64,000 nt of DNA from Jeotgalibaca ciconiae (GCF_003955755.1 NZ_CP034465.1:2040001-2104000); one strand, 5' to 3'. Positions 25,695 to 34,424 are shown, counted from the first letter of the stretch. The notes: a model not told the origin generated them from the sequence alone. Numbers and translations are program-made.

Positions 25695-26579
25695 ATGGCA
25701 AAAAGAGGGTATTTTTATGTAGTACTTAGTGCTATTTTATTCGGATTAGTTCCTTTATTAACGAAATATATATATATGAGTGGTGGCAACGCAATCAGCG
25801 TTTTATTTTATAGAAATTTATTTTCGTTGATTATTTTAGTATTTCTTATTCCCAAGAAGAATATGAGAGAAGCTGTACCAATTAATAAAGTCATCTGGAT
25901 TTTTTTTGTTTCTATACTGGTAGGAATGACCACGTTACTTTTAAATAAATCCTACGAACTTATTCCTACAGGTATAGCTACCAATATACACTTTTTCTAT
26001 CCAATTATAATTGCGATTATTTCTCGGATCTTTTTTAAGAACCGATTAGGATATAAAAATTACTTCTCAATTATTATTATAATAGTAGGGTTATTTTTTT
26101 TAATGGGATTCAGCAAAGGATTTAATTTATACGGAGGAATTCTAGCTCTACTTTCAGCCGTAACTTACGGATTATACATCCTATTAATGGAAAAAAAAGA
26201 ACTTGCAGAATTAAATGTATATATAACTACTTTTCTTCTAGCTTTTTTTATTGTTTTGCAAATATTATTGTTACATTTTAGCTTCTCTTCAATTAACCTT
26301 CATATGGAATTAAAAGCAATGTTATTTTCATTCTTATTAGCTATTTGTTCTTCTCTCTTTGGTGTGGTATTTTTACAAAAAGGAATTCTGATATTGGGAA
26401 GTACAAAAGCAAGTATGTTATGTCTGTTTGAGCCACTTGTGTCATTAGTATGTGGAATCATTTTTTTAAGAGAAGAAGTAAAGACGTTCACAATCATGGG
26501 CTGTATATTTTTGCTATTTGGTTTATATCTCTTTTTTTCTGATAAGGAAGAGGCTGATGAAAAAGTACCTCTGGCATGA
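25695..26579 (+). CDS. DMT-family (EamA) transporter
   Basis: Encodes 294 residues with ten hydrophobic segments in two EamA halves; each half ends with the usual Gly-rich and basic loop, for example FSKGFNLYGGILALLSAVTYG and MLCLFEPLVSLVCGIIFLREE, here quoted by their cores GGILALLSAVTYG and FEPLVSLVCGI. Such carriers move small metabolites, often outward. In this operon it could export a released amine or amino acid after deglycation; that is inference. AAGGAG lies before the ATG. Confidence 0.85.
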   Translation: MAKRGYFYVVLSAILFGLVPLLTKYIYMSGGNAISVLFYRNLFSLIILVFLIPKKNMREAVPINKVIWIFFVSILVGMTTLLLNKSYELIPTGIATNIHFFYPIIIAIISRIFFKNRLGYKNYFSIIIIIVGLFFLMGFSKGFNLYGGILALLSAVTYGLYILLMEKKELAELNVYITTFLLAFFIVLQILLLHFSFSSINLHMELKAMLFSFLLAICSSLFGVVFLQKGILILGSTKASMLCLFEPLVSLVCGIIFLREEVKTFTIMGCIFLLFGLYLFFSDKEEADEKVPLA

Positions 26580-26660
26580 TTATTGGAAGTTCTCTTTGCT
26601 GTACATTTATCTAAAAATATAAGATTACAAATATAAATCAAACACTCAAGGAGGAGAATA

Positions 26661-27320
26661 ATGATGAAAGCTGTTATTTTTGATATGGATGGCGTAATCG
26701 TAGATACCGAACCTATTTACTTTGAACGACTTTATAAATTTCTCTTACATAATGATTTACAACCAGATAAAGAAGAATTGAATAAAGTAGTTGGCTCTAG
26801 CAGTGTAGACGCGTGGGATATTATTCAAAACATATGGGGAAAGGAAATGGACAGGACTCAATATGATGAAGCTTACAAAGAGTTTTATAAAGATCATCCC
26901 ATTAACTTTCAAAATATAATGGATAAAGATTTACTTTTAGTCCTAGACTGGTTAACTAAAAGGAACTATAGAATCGGTCTGGCATCTTCCTCTTCTTATT
27001 CAAATATTATGGAAGTTCTAAAACAATGTAATATTCGTCATTACTTTCATTCTGTATTAAGCGGAGAAATGTTTAAACAATCAAAGCCACATCCTGAGAT
27101 TTATCTAAAAACTGCAGAAAAGTTACAAGTACATCCTGAAGAATGCTTAGTAGTTGAAGATTCGACCTATGGCATTACAGCAGGAAAGGAAGCCGGTATG
27201 CTTGTTCTTGCTAAAAGAGACAGTCGATTTAATTTTGACCAAAATATTGCCGATAAAAAGATCCATCGATTAAAAGAAGTTATTACAGAGGTAGAAGTTT
27301 TAGCAAATAAAAATGTATAA
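26661..27320 (+). CDS. HAD-superfamily phosphatase/phosphoglucomutase-like
   Basis: Encodes 219 residues. Motif I is FDMDGVIVDTEP (two catalytic Asp), motif II LASSSS, motif III the lysine in QSKPHPEIYL and motif IV VVEDSTYGI. This is the subfamily IA layout with a helical cap of beta-phosphoglucomutase and sugar phosphatases. DMDGVIVDTE is shared by both, so a mutase or a phosphatase is possible. GGAGGAG precedes the ATG pair at 26661/26664. It ends the operon and may remove or move phosphate on a sugar intermediate. Confidence 0.88.
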   Translation: MMKAVIFDMDGVIVDTEPIYFERLYKFLLHNDLQPDKEELNKVVGSSSVDAWDIIQNIWGKEMDRTQYDEAYKEFYKDHPINFQNIMDKDLLLVLDWLTKRNYRIGLASSSSYSNIMEVLKQCNIRHYFHSVLSGEMFKQSKPHPEIYLKTAEKLQVHPEECLVVEDSTYGITAGKEAGMLVLAKRDSRFNFDQNIADKKIHRLKEVITEVEVLANKNV

Positions 27321-27477
27321 GGTGTTGCTGTCTGCTTAAGCAAATGTTTTTTAACTCAGTTAAAAAAACTATTTTGGAGCTCGATAACTAGCAGCAGAAT
27401 CTGATCATCTAATCGAGACTAAAAAGATTTTTGACCAGAGTTAAAATAAGGAAATGAGCTGAAAATCTAAAAATATG

Positions 27478-27560
27478 AGAGTGGGGAAAAAGGGCGTTTA
27501 GCTCCGAAACTTCTAACGCATATCACATCTCTAAGCTGCTGGGATTTTTTTCAGTCTCAT
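27478..27560 (+). repeat. GAGAGTGGG-type intergenic element, copy 1
   Basis: GAGAGTGGGGAAAAAGGGCG opens a stretch that ends near CTGGGATTTTTTT. A similar opening, GAGAGTGGGAAAAAAGGCG, occurs at 40398, also just after an operon end and before a hairpin. It could be a repeated terminator-type element. The remaining DNA in 27321-27971 shows only a short frame (27597-27669, ending ...STTQPFVKK) that may be a gene relic. Confidence 0.35.
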
Positions 27561-27678
27561 TATAAAATCTCCATTAAGAAAAGATTATTTAAACGGAATG
27601 GTGGCAGAGAAACAATATTCAAGGTGGCCAAGCTCCTGGAAGTACAACACAACCTTTTGTGAAGAAATAAAAAGAAAG

Positions 27679-27728
27679 GCCCTATAAATTGAACTCTTTA
27701 ATAAGAGATTCTTTATAGGGCTTTTTTT
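27679..27728 (+). terminator. Terminator downstream of the PTS operon
   Basis: GCCCTATAAA (27679-27688) pairs with TTTATAGGGC (27712-27721), with a further inner pairing of GAACTCTT with AAGAGATTC, then a T run. Confidence 0.75.
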
Positions 27729-27971
27729 CACTATTGCGCAGGCTAATGACTTAATTTAATCGTTTGAATTCCTTATTTTTTTATCTATCTCTTAGATATT
27801 TCAATGATTTCTTTTAAATATTTCATCGCTTTAAAAATTTGATCATTTTGACAAATTTTTAGATAGGCGTTTTTTAGAGCTAGGGATTATAATTTTTTTC
27901 AATCATCAATTTCTAATAAGCTATGTTAAGATAAAAATAAAAATATCTAATCAAAAGGAGATGTAAGAAGT

Positions 27972-28175
27972 ATGTACAGCGTAAAGGATAAACAGTTCCA
28001 TTGTGATAACTGTGAAAAAGTCATCGTAACAGGAGAAAAATGTTGGGTAAAATGGGGATTTCCTCCTAGTCATTTAAGAACGCAGACAATGCCTGCTAAA
28101 GTGTTTGAATTTGAAAACTCCCCAATCATTTGTAGTGAATGTACAAATAAAGATTTAAAGTTTTCGGATTTTTAA
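27972..28175 (+). CDS. Small zinc-ribbon-like protein, copy 2
   Basis: Encodes 67 residues, identical to the protein at 5224 at 61 positions. All five cysteines and the central WVKWGFPPSHLR loop are kept, and the six changes are mild (for example A to S, D to E, S to T), which suggests both copies are under selection. AAAGGAGATG lies ahead of the ATG, and an AAATATCTAAT element upstream is also shared with copy 1. A 30-bp relic of a third copy lies at 28557. Function unknown; zinc binding is inferred from the CxxC pairs. Confidence 0.72.
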   Translation: MYSVKDKQFHCDNCEKVIVTGEKCWVKWGFPPSHLRTQTMPAKVFEFENSPIICSECTNKDLKFSDF

Positions 28176-28360
28176 TTTTTTTCAGTCGGTGGTATATTGC
28201 TTTTCAGTTGGCTTGCCAAGCTTATGACTGATGGGGCGGACTCTCCTGAATCTTGTCGGAAGTTAAGATGGTTTTTTCTGATCTAAAAAAGTTATGAATT
28301 TTCTGAAGTCGCATGAAGTCTCACTTGAAGGAGCTTGAGAGTCCAACTCAATTCAATTTT

Positions 28361-28505
28361 CAACAGTTGCAAGCCCTATTTTGTTTTCAACTGTCGAATT
28401 CACCGCAAAAGCAACAGTTGCAAGGTCTATTTCAATTTCAACTGTCGAATTTACCATAAAAACAACAGTTGCAAGCAAAAATCTGTTTTCAACTGACGAA
28501 TAGCA
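28361..28505. repeat. 51-bp-period repeat, locus 3 (three units)
   Basis: CAACAGTTGCAAG starts at 28361, 28412 and 28463, an exact 51-bp period. Each unit continues with TTTTCAACTG or ATTTCAACTG and then CGAATT-ACC-AAAA. The last unit has the AAAAATCTG spacer, as at locus 1. Variable stretches inside the units are only about 10 bases, so this is not a CRISPR array. The DNA before it (from about 28250) resembles that before locus 2. No gene lies in 28176-28556. Confidence 0.8.
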
Positions 28506-28556
28506 CCTCTTACCTCATCTGAAAACTAAAATATCTTCTTGGATATCAATCAAGGG

Positions 28557-28586
28557 CACAGACAATGCCTGCCAAGGTGTTTCAGT
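28557..28586 (+). pseudogene. Relic of a third zinc-ribbon gene copy
   Basis: CAGACAATGCCTGCCAAGGT then GTTT matches the TQTMPAKVF region of the gene at 27972 with few differences, but nothing else of the gene is present. It touches the stop codon of the convergent YdcF-like gene. Confidence 0.5.
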
Positions 28587-29616
28587 TAGCCAATTGAAGC
28601 AAAAGTGTCAAAGCAGTCAAGAATAGAAAGACCATACTAATAATCAGTATATGAATTTTACGGTACAAAACAATATAAGCAATAAATTCTCGGATAAAAG
28701 CATTGGGCCAAAAATAGAAAGCAGTCTTTGATCCAATTCCTTGTGCTTTTAGTCCGGCTCTTTTCGCGTAGATTCCTGCTCTTAATAAATGAAAGTTATT
28801 GGTCACATATACAGCTTGATAGTCAGCAGACGTATATTCTTCCATTTTTTGTTTTGAAAAACGCATGTTTTCCGCTGTGTTAATCGATTGATCTTCCAGG
28901 ATGCTATCTTCCTCTGGCAAACCTTTTCGGAAGGCAAAGTTCGCCATAGCCTTCGCTTCAGAAGCCGTCTCGTTGGGTCCTTGTCCACCTGAAAAAATGA
29001 TTTTGGCCCGCTTTCCAGTCTTTTCTTTTTGTTTGTAATAAAAAGCGAGAGCTTTGTTGACTCTGCTTTGCAATAATGGCGGTACTTCATCTCCATTTAT
29101 CAATCCACTTCCCAAAACGATAATAAAATCTTTATCATGCTTAGGAAAATACACTTGATAAAGCATGGAAGAGACAAAGAATTCTATAAAGAAAAAGGAA
29201 ATATAGTAAATACAAAAATAGGAAAAAGTAAAAAGAAAGCCTAGTTGTTCTGGAAGATGATCTTGAATCTGAAAAAACGACAAAATAAACAAGCCTAAGA
29301 TTCCTATGCCGACTGCTAAAGTTAAAGAATTACGCAGACTCCTACCTTCTTTTTTAAAGAGAATCCTTGCATTTATAAAAGAGAAGATCATCAATGCAAA
29401 TCCGCCCGTCAAAAGAAAGAGGAGTCCAAGAATCGTGATGACGATAAAAATCCAAAAAATAATAGGAGGACGTGATGTGATTGCTTCGTAAGCCAGTGAT
29501 AGATATAGGCTGAATAAAAATAAAGATAAAAAGAACCCATTGCTTACTTTTCGCCTGTCCTGTAGATAAATGATTAAAAAAACGATAAATAAAATAGCCG
29601 TAATAGTATGTATCAT
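28582..29616 (-). CDS. YdcF/ElyC-like membrane protein (DUF218)
   Basis: Encodes 344 residues: about five membrane segments in the first 170, then a DUF218 domain with IIVLGSGLINGDEVPP, IFSGGQGPNETASEA and AVYVTNNFHLLRAG, and one last membrane helix. Members such as ElyC and SanA affect cell-envelope integrity, but the reaction is not established. The start at 29616 is chosen because GGAAGGAGAAAAGG lies directly before it; the frame runs ten codons further without a site. It is a single gene, convergent to the repeat region. Confidence 0.82.
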   Translation of the reverse strand: MIHTITAILFIVFLIIYLQDRRKVSNGFFLSLFLFSLYLSLAYEAITSRPPIIFWIFIVITILGLLFLLTGGFALMIFSFINARILFKKEGRSLRNSLTLAVGIGILGLFILSFFQIQDHLPEQLGFLFTFSYFCIYYISFFFIEFFVSSMLYQVYFPKHDKDFIIVLGSGLINGDEVPPLLQSRVNKALAFYYKQKEKTGKRAKIIFSGGQGPNETASEAKAMANFAFRKGLPEEDSILEDQSINTAENMRFSKQKMEEYTSADYQAVYVTNNFHLLRAGIYAKRAGLKAQGIGSKTAFYFWPNAFIREFIAYIVLYRKIHILIISMVFLFLTALTLLLQLAN

Positions 29617-29881
29617 CCTTTTCTCCTTCCTGCCAAAGTAGAACAAAGTCTTTTCCTTACTAACAAGTTACTATAAAACAAATAAATTTACTATTGAAAC
29701 ACCTACCTCCGCGCCAATTTGCTTCAGGCTGGAAAAAGAAATTAAAACCTACAAGTAAATTCTCATTCGCATTTTTCAACGTTGATGTTAAAATACAAAT
29801 ATCATGCTCATAATAATGTAGTAATCTTACTTTTCTTTATAAAATGTGTCTAAATCTGACATTTCTTGAAAGGAGAAAGCA

Positions 29882-30748
29882 ATGGAAGAATCGATATTTT
29901 TATTAAAGCAACCCAACGCTACAATCTCTGACTGTTATTTTTCTTATTGTGGATTTGCAAAAACTGAACCAAAGCACAGCTTTGGACCGGCTATCCGCGA
30001 TCAATATCTGATCCATATCATTTTAGAAGGTGAAGGCTATTACACCATCAAAAATCAAAAGTATTACTTAAGAAAAGGGCAGGGTTTCGTTATCCCGCCT
30101 AAAACGTCAACCTTCTACCAAGCAGATGAACAACATCCTTGGAGCTATGTATGGATGGGAATAGGCGGAAGTATGATGGAGACTTATCTAGAGCATCTAG
30201 GGATCAAGGAAAACCGTCTATCTTTTGATGTTAGAAATTTAAATGATTTCAAAGCCACTGTGTTTGAGTGTTTTGCTTATGAACAAGATGACTTAATTAA
30301 TGAGATTGTGTTACAAAAACAGGTGTATAAGTTTTTAGAGCTGCTGATAAAGTCATCAGCCATTCCTAAACAAGAAATTGTCACCAGAAAAATGAACCCC
30401 TATGTCAGTCAAGCATTAGAAATCATCAACAAATATGCAAGCAAGAATATATCAGTGGGGAGTATCTCAGAAGAATTATCGATTAATCCAAGTTATCTAT
30501 CTCGTTTGTTTAAAAAAGATATTGGAAGCACGATCAAAGAGTACATCAATGAAATTCGTATTACGACTGGGAATGATTTGCTCACGTCAACAGATCATTC
30601 AATCCATGAAATCAGCGAGATGATTGGGTTCTCCAGCCCGCAGGCATTTTCAAAGGCCTTTAAACAGGTTCGAGGAGTTTCTCCAACCATTTACCGGAAG
30701 AATCGAATTGGCTTAGCAAATATTTCGAATGGGAAAACCACAGATTAA
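29882..30748 (+). CDS. AraC-family regulator of alpha-galactoside genes
   Basis: Encodes 288 residues. The N-terminal half is a cupin-type sugar-binding domain (DQYLIHIILEGEGYYTI; LRKGQGFVIPP), and the last 100 residues hold two helix-turn-helix units, ending with the AraC signature around GFSSPQAFSKAFKQVRG. It lies directly upstream of, and co-oriented with, an alpha-galactosidase and a sugar-type MFS carrier, matching MsmR/RafR-like activators. AAAGGAG precedes the ATG. Probable ligand: raffinose or melibiose-type sugars, by context. Confidence 0.88.
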   Translation: MEESIFLLKQPNATISDCYFSYCGFAKTEPKHSFGPAIRDQYLIHIILEGEGYYTIKNQKYYLRKGQGFVIPPKTSTFYQADEQHPWSYVWMGIGGSMMETYLEHLGIKENRLSFDVRNLNDFKATVFECFAYEQDDLINEIVLQKQVYKFLELLIKSSAIPKQEIVTRKMNPYVSQALEIINKYASKNISVGSISEELSINPSYLSRLFKKDIGSTIKEYINEIRITTGNDLLTSTDHSIHEISEMIGFSSPQAFSKAFKQVRGVSPTIYRKNRIGLANISNGKTTD

Positions 30749-30810
30749 GCTAGTGACTTTTGCGTCATTAAATAGTCTCAGCTAATGCTTCCTCCTAAGA
30801 TCATGTCAAA

Positions 30811-30868
30811 TTTGACTAAATTTGTGTTCTGAAAAACGCTTACCGGAACTGGAAGCGTTTTTTACAAT
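30811..30868 (+). promoter_or_regulatory. Promoter region with CRE-like inverted boxes
   Basis: AAAAACGCTT (30832-30841) and AAGCGTTTTT (30853-30862) are inverted and are followed by TACAAT at 30863-30868, the likely -10 of the alpha-galactosidase gene. TGGAAGCGTTTTTT (30850-30863) is the exact reverse complement of the box found before three of the sRNA genes. The boxes resemble catabolite-responsive elements. The hairpin could alternatively terminate the araC transcript. Confidence 0.5.
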
Positions 30869-30897
30869 GTAGTTAGTTAAAGAAGGAGGAACAATCA

Positions 30898-33144
30898 ATG
30901 TTAAAAGAAAACCAAGCAACGATTCATTTTCGTACTGAAACGAATCAATTTCACTTAAGCAATGGGAAAGTAAGCTATATTTTTAAAGCTTCTTCTGATG
31001 GGAAACTGCTCCACTTATATTATGGTAAAGCTCTGCCGGAAAGCGATTATAGTCATTTGGTTGAAATGCATCATCGTCCAATGACGACTTATCGCCAAGA
31101 AAATGACCTGCTATATTCCTTAGAACATTTAAAACAAGAATTTCCAGAATATGGCACTACTGATTTTCGCCATCCTGGGATTTCGTTGAGACAAGAAAAT
31201 GGCTCAAAAATAACAAATTTTACCTACCTAAAACATGAAATCATTGATGGGAAACCTGGGTTGGAAGATTTGCCAGCAACTTATGTTGAAAATAATTCTG
31301 AAGCTAAGACCTTGATCGTCACACTAAAAGATGAACTAACAAAGGTGGAAGTTGAATTACTCTATACCATTTTTAGTGAACTGGCAGTAATTACGCGCAG
31401 TGCTCGTGTAATCAATAGAGGAGAACAGACACAGGCGATTGAACAGCTTGCAAGTCTGTCATTGGATTTGCCGGATGCTGATTATGATTGGATTCAATTA
31501 TCAGGGGCGTGGGGAAGAGAACGAGCAATGAAAGAACGTTCGCTGCAACAAGGAATTCAGTCCATTGAATCCACCAGAGGTATTTCAAGCCATCAGCATA
31601 ATCCCTTTGTAGCATTGAAAAGAAAGACTGCAGATGAATTTCAAGGTGAGGTTATCGGATTATCTTTTGTCTATTCAGGGAATTTTCTGATTCAAGCAGA
31701 AGTAGATACCTGGGATGTAACAAGATTACAAGTGGGCATGAACCCATTTTGCTTTGAATGGAAGCTGGAAGCTGGCGAAGCTTTTACGAGTCCAGAAGCG
31801 ATCCTTGTTTATTCTGATCAAGGATTGAATGGCATGAGCCACTCTTTCCATCAATTATTTAGAAAGCGTTTAGCACGAGGAGAATGGCGTGAAAAAGACC
31901 GGCCAGTTCTAATTAATAACTGGGAAGCAACTTATTTTGACTTTGATGAAGAAAAACTGGTGAGTATTGCAGAAAAAGCACATGATGTTGGTGTGGAACT
32001 ATTTGTATTGGATGATGGCTGGTTTGGGGAAAGAAACAATGATTTCGCCGGATTAGGCGATTGGTTCGAGAATAAGGAACGTTTACCGAAAGGAATCGAT
32101 AGCCTAGCGGAGAGAATACGCAGTTTAGGAATGAAGTTTGGTTTATGGTTTGAACCAGAGATGGTTAATAAAGACAGCGAACTATTCCGTGAACATCCCG
32201 ATTGGCTGATACATACGCCGAACCGCAAAGAAAACCATGGCCGCAATCAATTTGTGTTGAACTTTGGTGTGAAGGAAGTAGTAGATAACATCTTTCTTCA
32301 AATGAGCGAGATCATCGATAAATCGAAGTTGGACTACATTAAATGGGATATGAATCGTCCGTTGACGGATGTATACGATCACCGTTTAGATGCTGGTCAG
32401 CAAGGCGAAGTATTCCATCGATACGTTTTGGGGGTATATCGCTTATATGAAATGTTAGTAACTAAATATCCAAATGTCTTATTCGAATCTTGTTCATCAG
32501 GTGGTGGAAGATTTGATCCAGGTATGTTGTATTATGCCCCACAAACTTGGACAAGTGACGATTCTGATGCAATTGAGCGCTTGAAGATTCAATACGGAAC
32601 TAGTTTGTTGTACCCTGTATCCTCCATAGGCGCTCATGTCTCAATGGTTCCGAACCATCAAACCAATCGAATCACTCCAATTGAAACTCGCGGAAATGTT
32701 GCATTCTTTGGAGCCTTTGGTTATGAATTAGATTTGAATCAGTTAAAAGAAAATGAACTGGATATTGTCAAGGAACAAATTAAATTCTATAAAAAATACC
32801 GTTCCGTGATTCATAACGGCACCTTCCATCGCTTGCTTTCTCCTTTTGATCATGACAACCAAACAGCCTGGATGGTGGTAAGTGAAGATCAAACAACAGC
32901 CATTGTCGCACATTATAAGACTTTGAATGAAGTGAATCGCTCCTATCAGCGAATGAAACTGGAAGGGTTAAATGCCGATGCGGACTATCAAATTGACGGG
33001 AAAATGTATTCGGGAACAGAATTGATGAATGCAGGATTGGTTATTACCGACGCTTCCAGCGGACAAATTAATGAACAAAATAATCGGGCAGAAACGCATG
33101 ATTTTGATTCGCGCGTATGGGTTCTGACACAAGAGGGGAAATAA
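30898..33144 (+). CDS. Alpha-galactosidase, GH36
   Basis: Encodes 748 residues, the full length of bacterial GH36 subgroup I enzymes. It removes terminal alpha-1,6-galactose from melibiose, raffinose and stachyose. The catalytic barrel shows FVLDDGWFGERNNDFAGLGDW, given here by its core DDGWFGERNN, then FGLWFEPEMV, then YIKWDMNRP with the nucleophile Asp at about residue 484. WTSDDSDAIERL places the acid/base Asp at about 554, 70 residues later as expected. No signal peptide, so cytoplasmic; sugars must be imported, presumably by the next gene product. AGAAGGAGG precedes the ATG. Confidence 0.95.
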   Translation: MLKENQATIHFRTETNQFHLSNGKVSYIFKASSDGKLLHLYYGKALPESDYSHLVEMHHRPMTTYRQENDLLYSLEHLKQEFPEYGTTDFRHPGISLRQENGSKITNFTYLKHEIIDGKPGLEDLPATYVENNSEAKTLIVTLKDELTKVEVELLYTIFSELAVITRSARVINRGEQTQAIEQLASLSLDLPDADYDWIQLSGAWGRERAMKERSLQQGIQSIESTRGISSHQHNPFVALKRKTADEFQGEVIGLSFVYSGNFLIQAEVDTWDVTRLQVGMNPFCFEWKLEAGEAFTSPEAILVYSDQGLNGMSHSFHQLFRKRLARGEWREKDRPVLINNWEATYFDFDEEKLVSIAEKAHDVGVELFVLDDGWFGERNNDFAGLGDWFENKERLPKGIDSLAERIRSLGMKFGLWFEPEMVNKDSELFREHPDWLIHTPNRKENHGRNQFVLNFGVKEVVDNIFLQMSEIIDKSKLDYIKWDMNRPLTDVYDHRLDAGQQGEVFHRYVLGVYRLYEMLVTKYPNVLFESCSSGGGRFDPGMLYYAPQTWTSDDSDAIERLKIQYGTSLLYPVSSIGAHVSMVPNHQTNRITPIETRGNVAFFGAFGYELDLNQLKENELDIVKEQIKFYKKYRSVIHNGTFHRLLSPFDHDNQTAWMVVSEDQTTAIVAHYKTLNEVNRSYQRMKLEGLNADADYQIDGKMYSGTELMNAGLVITDASSGQINEQNNRAETHDFDSRVWVLTQEGK

Positions 33145-33147
33145 TAG

Positions 33148-34317
33148 ATGGAGAATCAAAAAGGAAACTTACAAAAAGTTGCCGTACTGGGTATTTCTTT
33201 AATGCTGACGAGCTCTCAAGCGATTAATGGTGTAATCCCTCAAATGAGAGAAGCATTGAATATATCGCAAAGCCAAACCGAATTATTAGGTACGGCTCCA
33301 AGTGTTACGGTTATTCTGTTTATTTTATTATCTAGTTACGTTGCAAATAAATTGGGGATGAAGAGAACCATTGTTGTCGGTTTGATATTAGCAGGGATCG
33401 GTGGAATTCTGCCTGTCTTCGTTTCGAATTTTACAATGGTATTAATCAGTAGAATTATTTTAGGAGCCGGTCTGGGACTATATAATTCTTTAGCGGTCAC
33501 TTACATTAGCGCCTTATATACTGGAAACACACGTGCCTCACTACTGGGAATGAGAAATTCGATGGAAGCAATCGGCCAAACAGTCTTGATATTTCTTGCC
33601 GGTCTATTGGTGAATATTAGTTGGACAGCCTCTTTTAGTGTTTATGCAATCGCATTTCCCATTGCGCTTTTATTTGCCTTAAAAGTACCGGAGATAGAGA
33701 TTGTAGAATCAGAAAAAGGCACAACAAAAGAGAAGATGAATCCAGCCGTCTATGTGCTTGTATTATTTGCCATTTTGCTGGTAATGAACAGTATAGCTAT
33801 TTCAGTGCGATTTTCTTCTATAGCCACTGAAATAAAGGGGATCGGTTTCAATGCAAGTAATTATCTTGCCTTGATGCCAATATTAGGAATCGTAGCGGGA
33901 TTTGTTTTTGGTTCAGTGAATCGAAAATTCGGAAATGCCACCCTCTATCTAGGTGTTGGTTTCATTATCGCGTCAAACTTATTAATTGCCATATCTAGCG
34001 GCAACATGCTGCTGTTACTACTGGGACTATTTTTATCAAGCATTCCAGGATCGTGGTGTTTTCCATTTATCTTCAGTAATTTGGATCAAATCACAACGAA
34101 GAATACAGTGAATTTTGCTACGTCATTGATTTTTATTGGATGCAATATAGGAAACTTCATGGCGCCGATTGCGATGAGCATCGCCCAAGTGATGACAGCC
34201 AGCGAAGAATTGACTGCACCTTTCTATATTTTTGCGATCCTATTTGCAATCGTTCTTCTAGTGGTGGTTTTTAGTAACCAAAAGAATTCTCGAAAAACAA
34301 TTAACCAAAATATTTAA
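33148..34317 (+). CDS. MFS transporter, likely sugar uptake
   Basis: Encodes 389 residues with 12 hydrophobic segments; LGMKRTIVVGLILAGIGGIL carries the cytoplasmic loop 2-3 of MFS proteins. It starts 3 bp after the alpha-galactosidase stop, so the two are one transcript, which points to alpha-galactoside or galactose transport. The family itself is broad (drug and cyanate carriers look similar), so substrate is inference. The ribosome site is AGAGGGGA, whose GGGGA is complementary to the C-rich sRNA loops of this window. Confidence 0.85.
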   Translation: MENQKGNLQKVAVLGISLMLTSSQAINGVIPQMREALNISQSQTELLGTAPSVTVILFILLSSYVANKLGMKRTIVVGLILAGIGGILPVFVSNFTMVLISRIILGAGLGLYNSLAVTYISALYTGNTRASLLGMRNSMEAIGQTVLIFLAGLLVNISWTASFSVYAIAFPIALLFALKVPEIEIVESEKGTTKEKMNPAVYVLVLFAILLVMNSIAISVRFSSIATEIKGIGFNASNYLALMPILGIVAGFVFGSVNRKFGNATLYLGVGFIIASNLLIAISSGNMLLLLLGLFLSSIPGSWCFPFIFSNLDQITTKNTVNFATSLIFIGCNIGNFMAPIAMSIAQVMTASEELTAPFYIFAILFAIVLLVVVFSNQKNSRKTINQNI

Positions 34318-34424
34318 AGCTTATAATACCAAGCCCGTCAGGCTATTTTTAAACGCACTAATTTAAAAATAAATTACTTTAAAAAAGCGGTTCCATTTTT
34401 AGGGGAATAGTGTATAATAAAGAC

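Noticed and set aside
28361-28505. CRISPR-like array at the 51-bp-period repeats
   Set aside because: The variable part inside each unit is only about 10 bases and the remaining sequence also drifts between units; there are two or three units at most and no cas genes.
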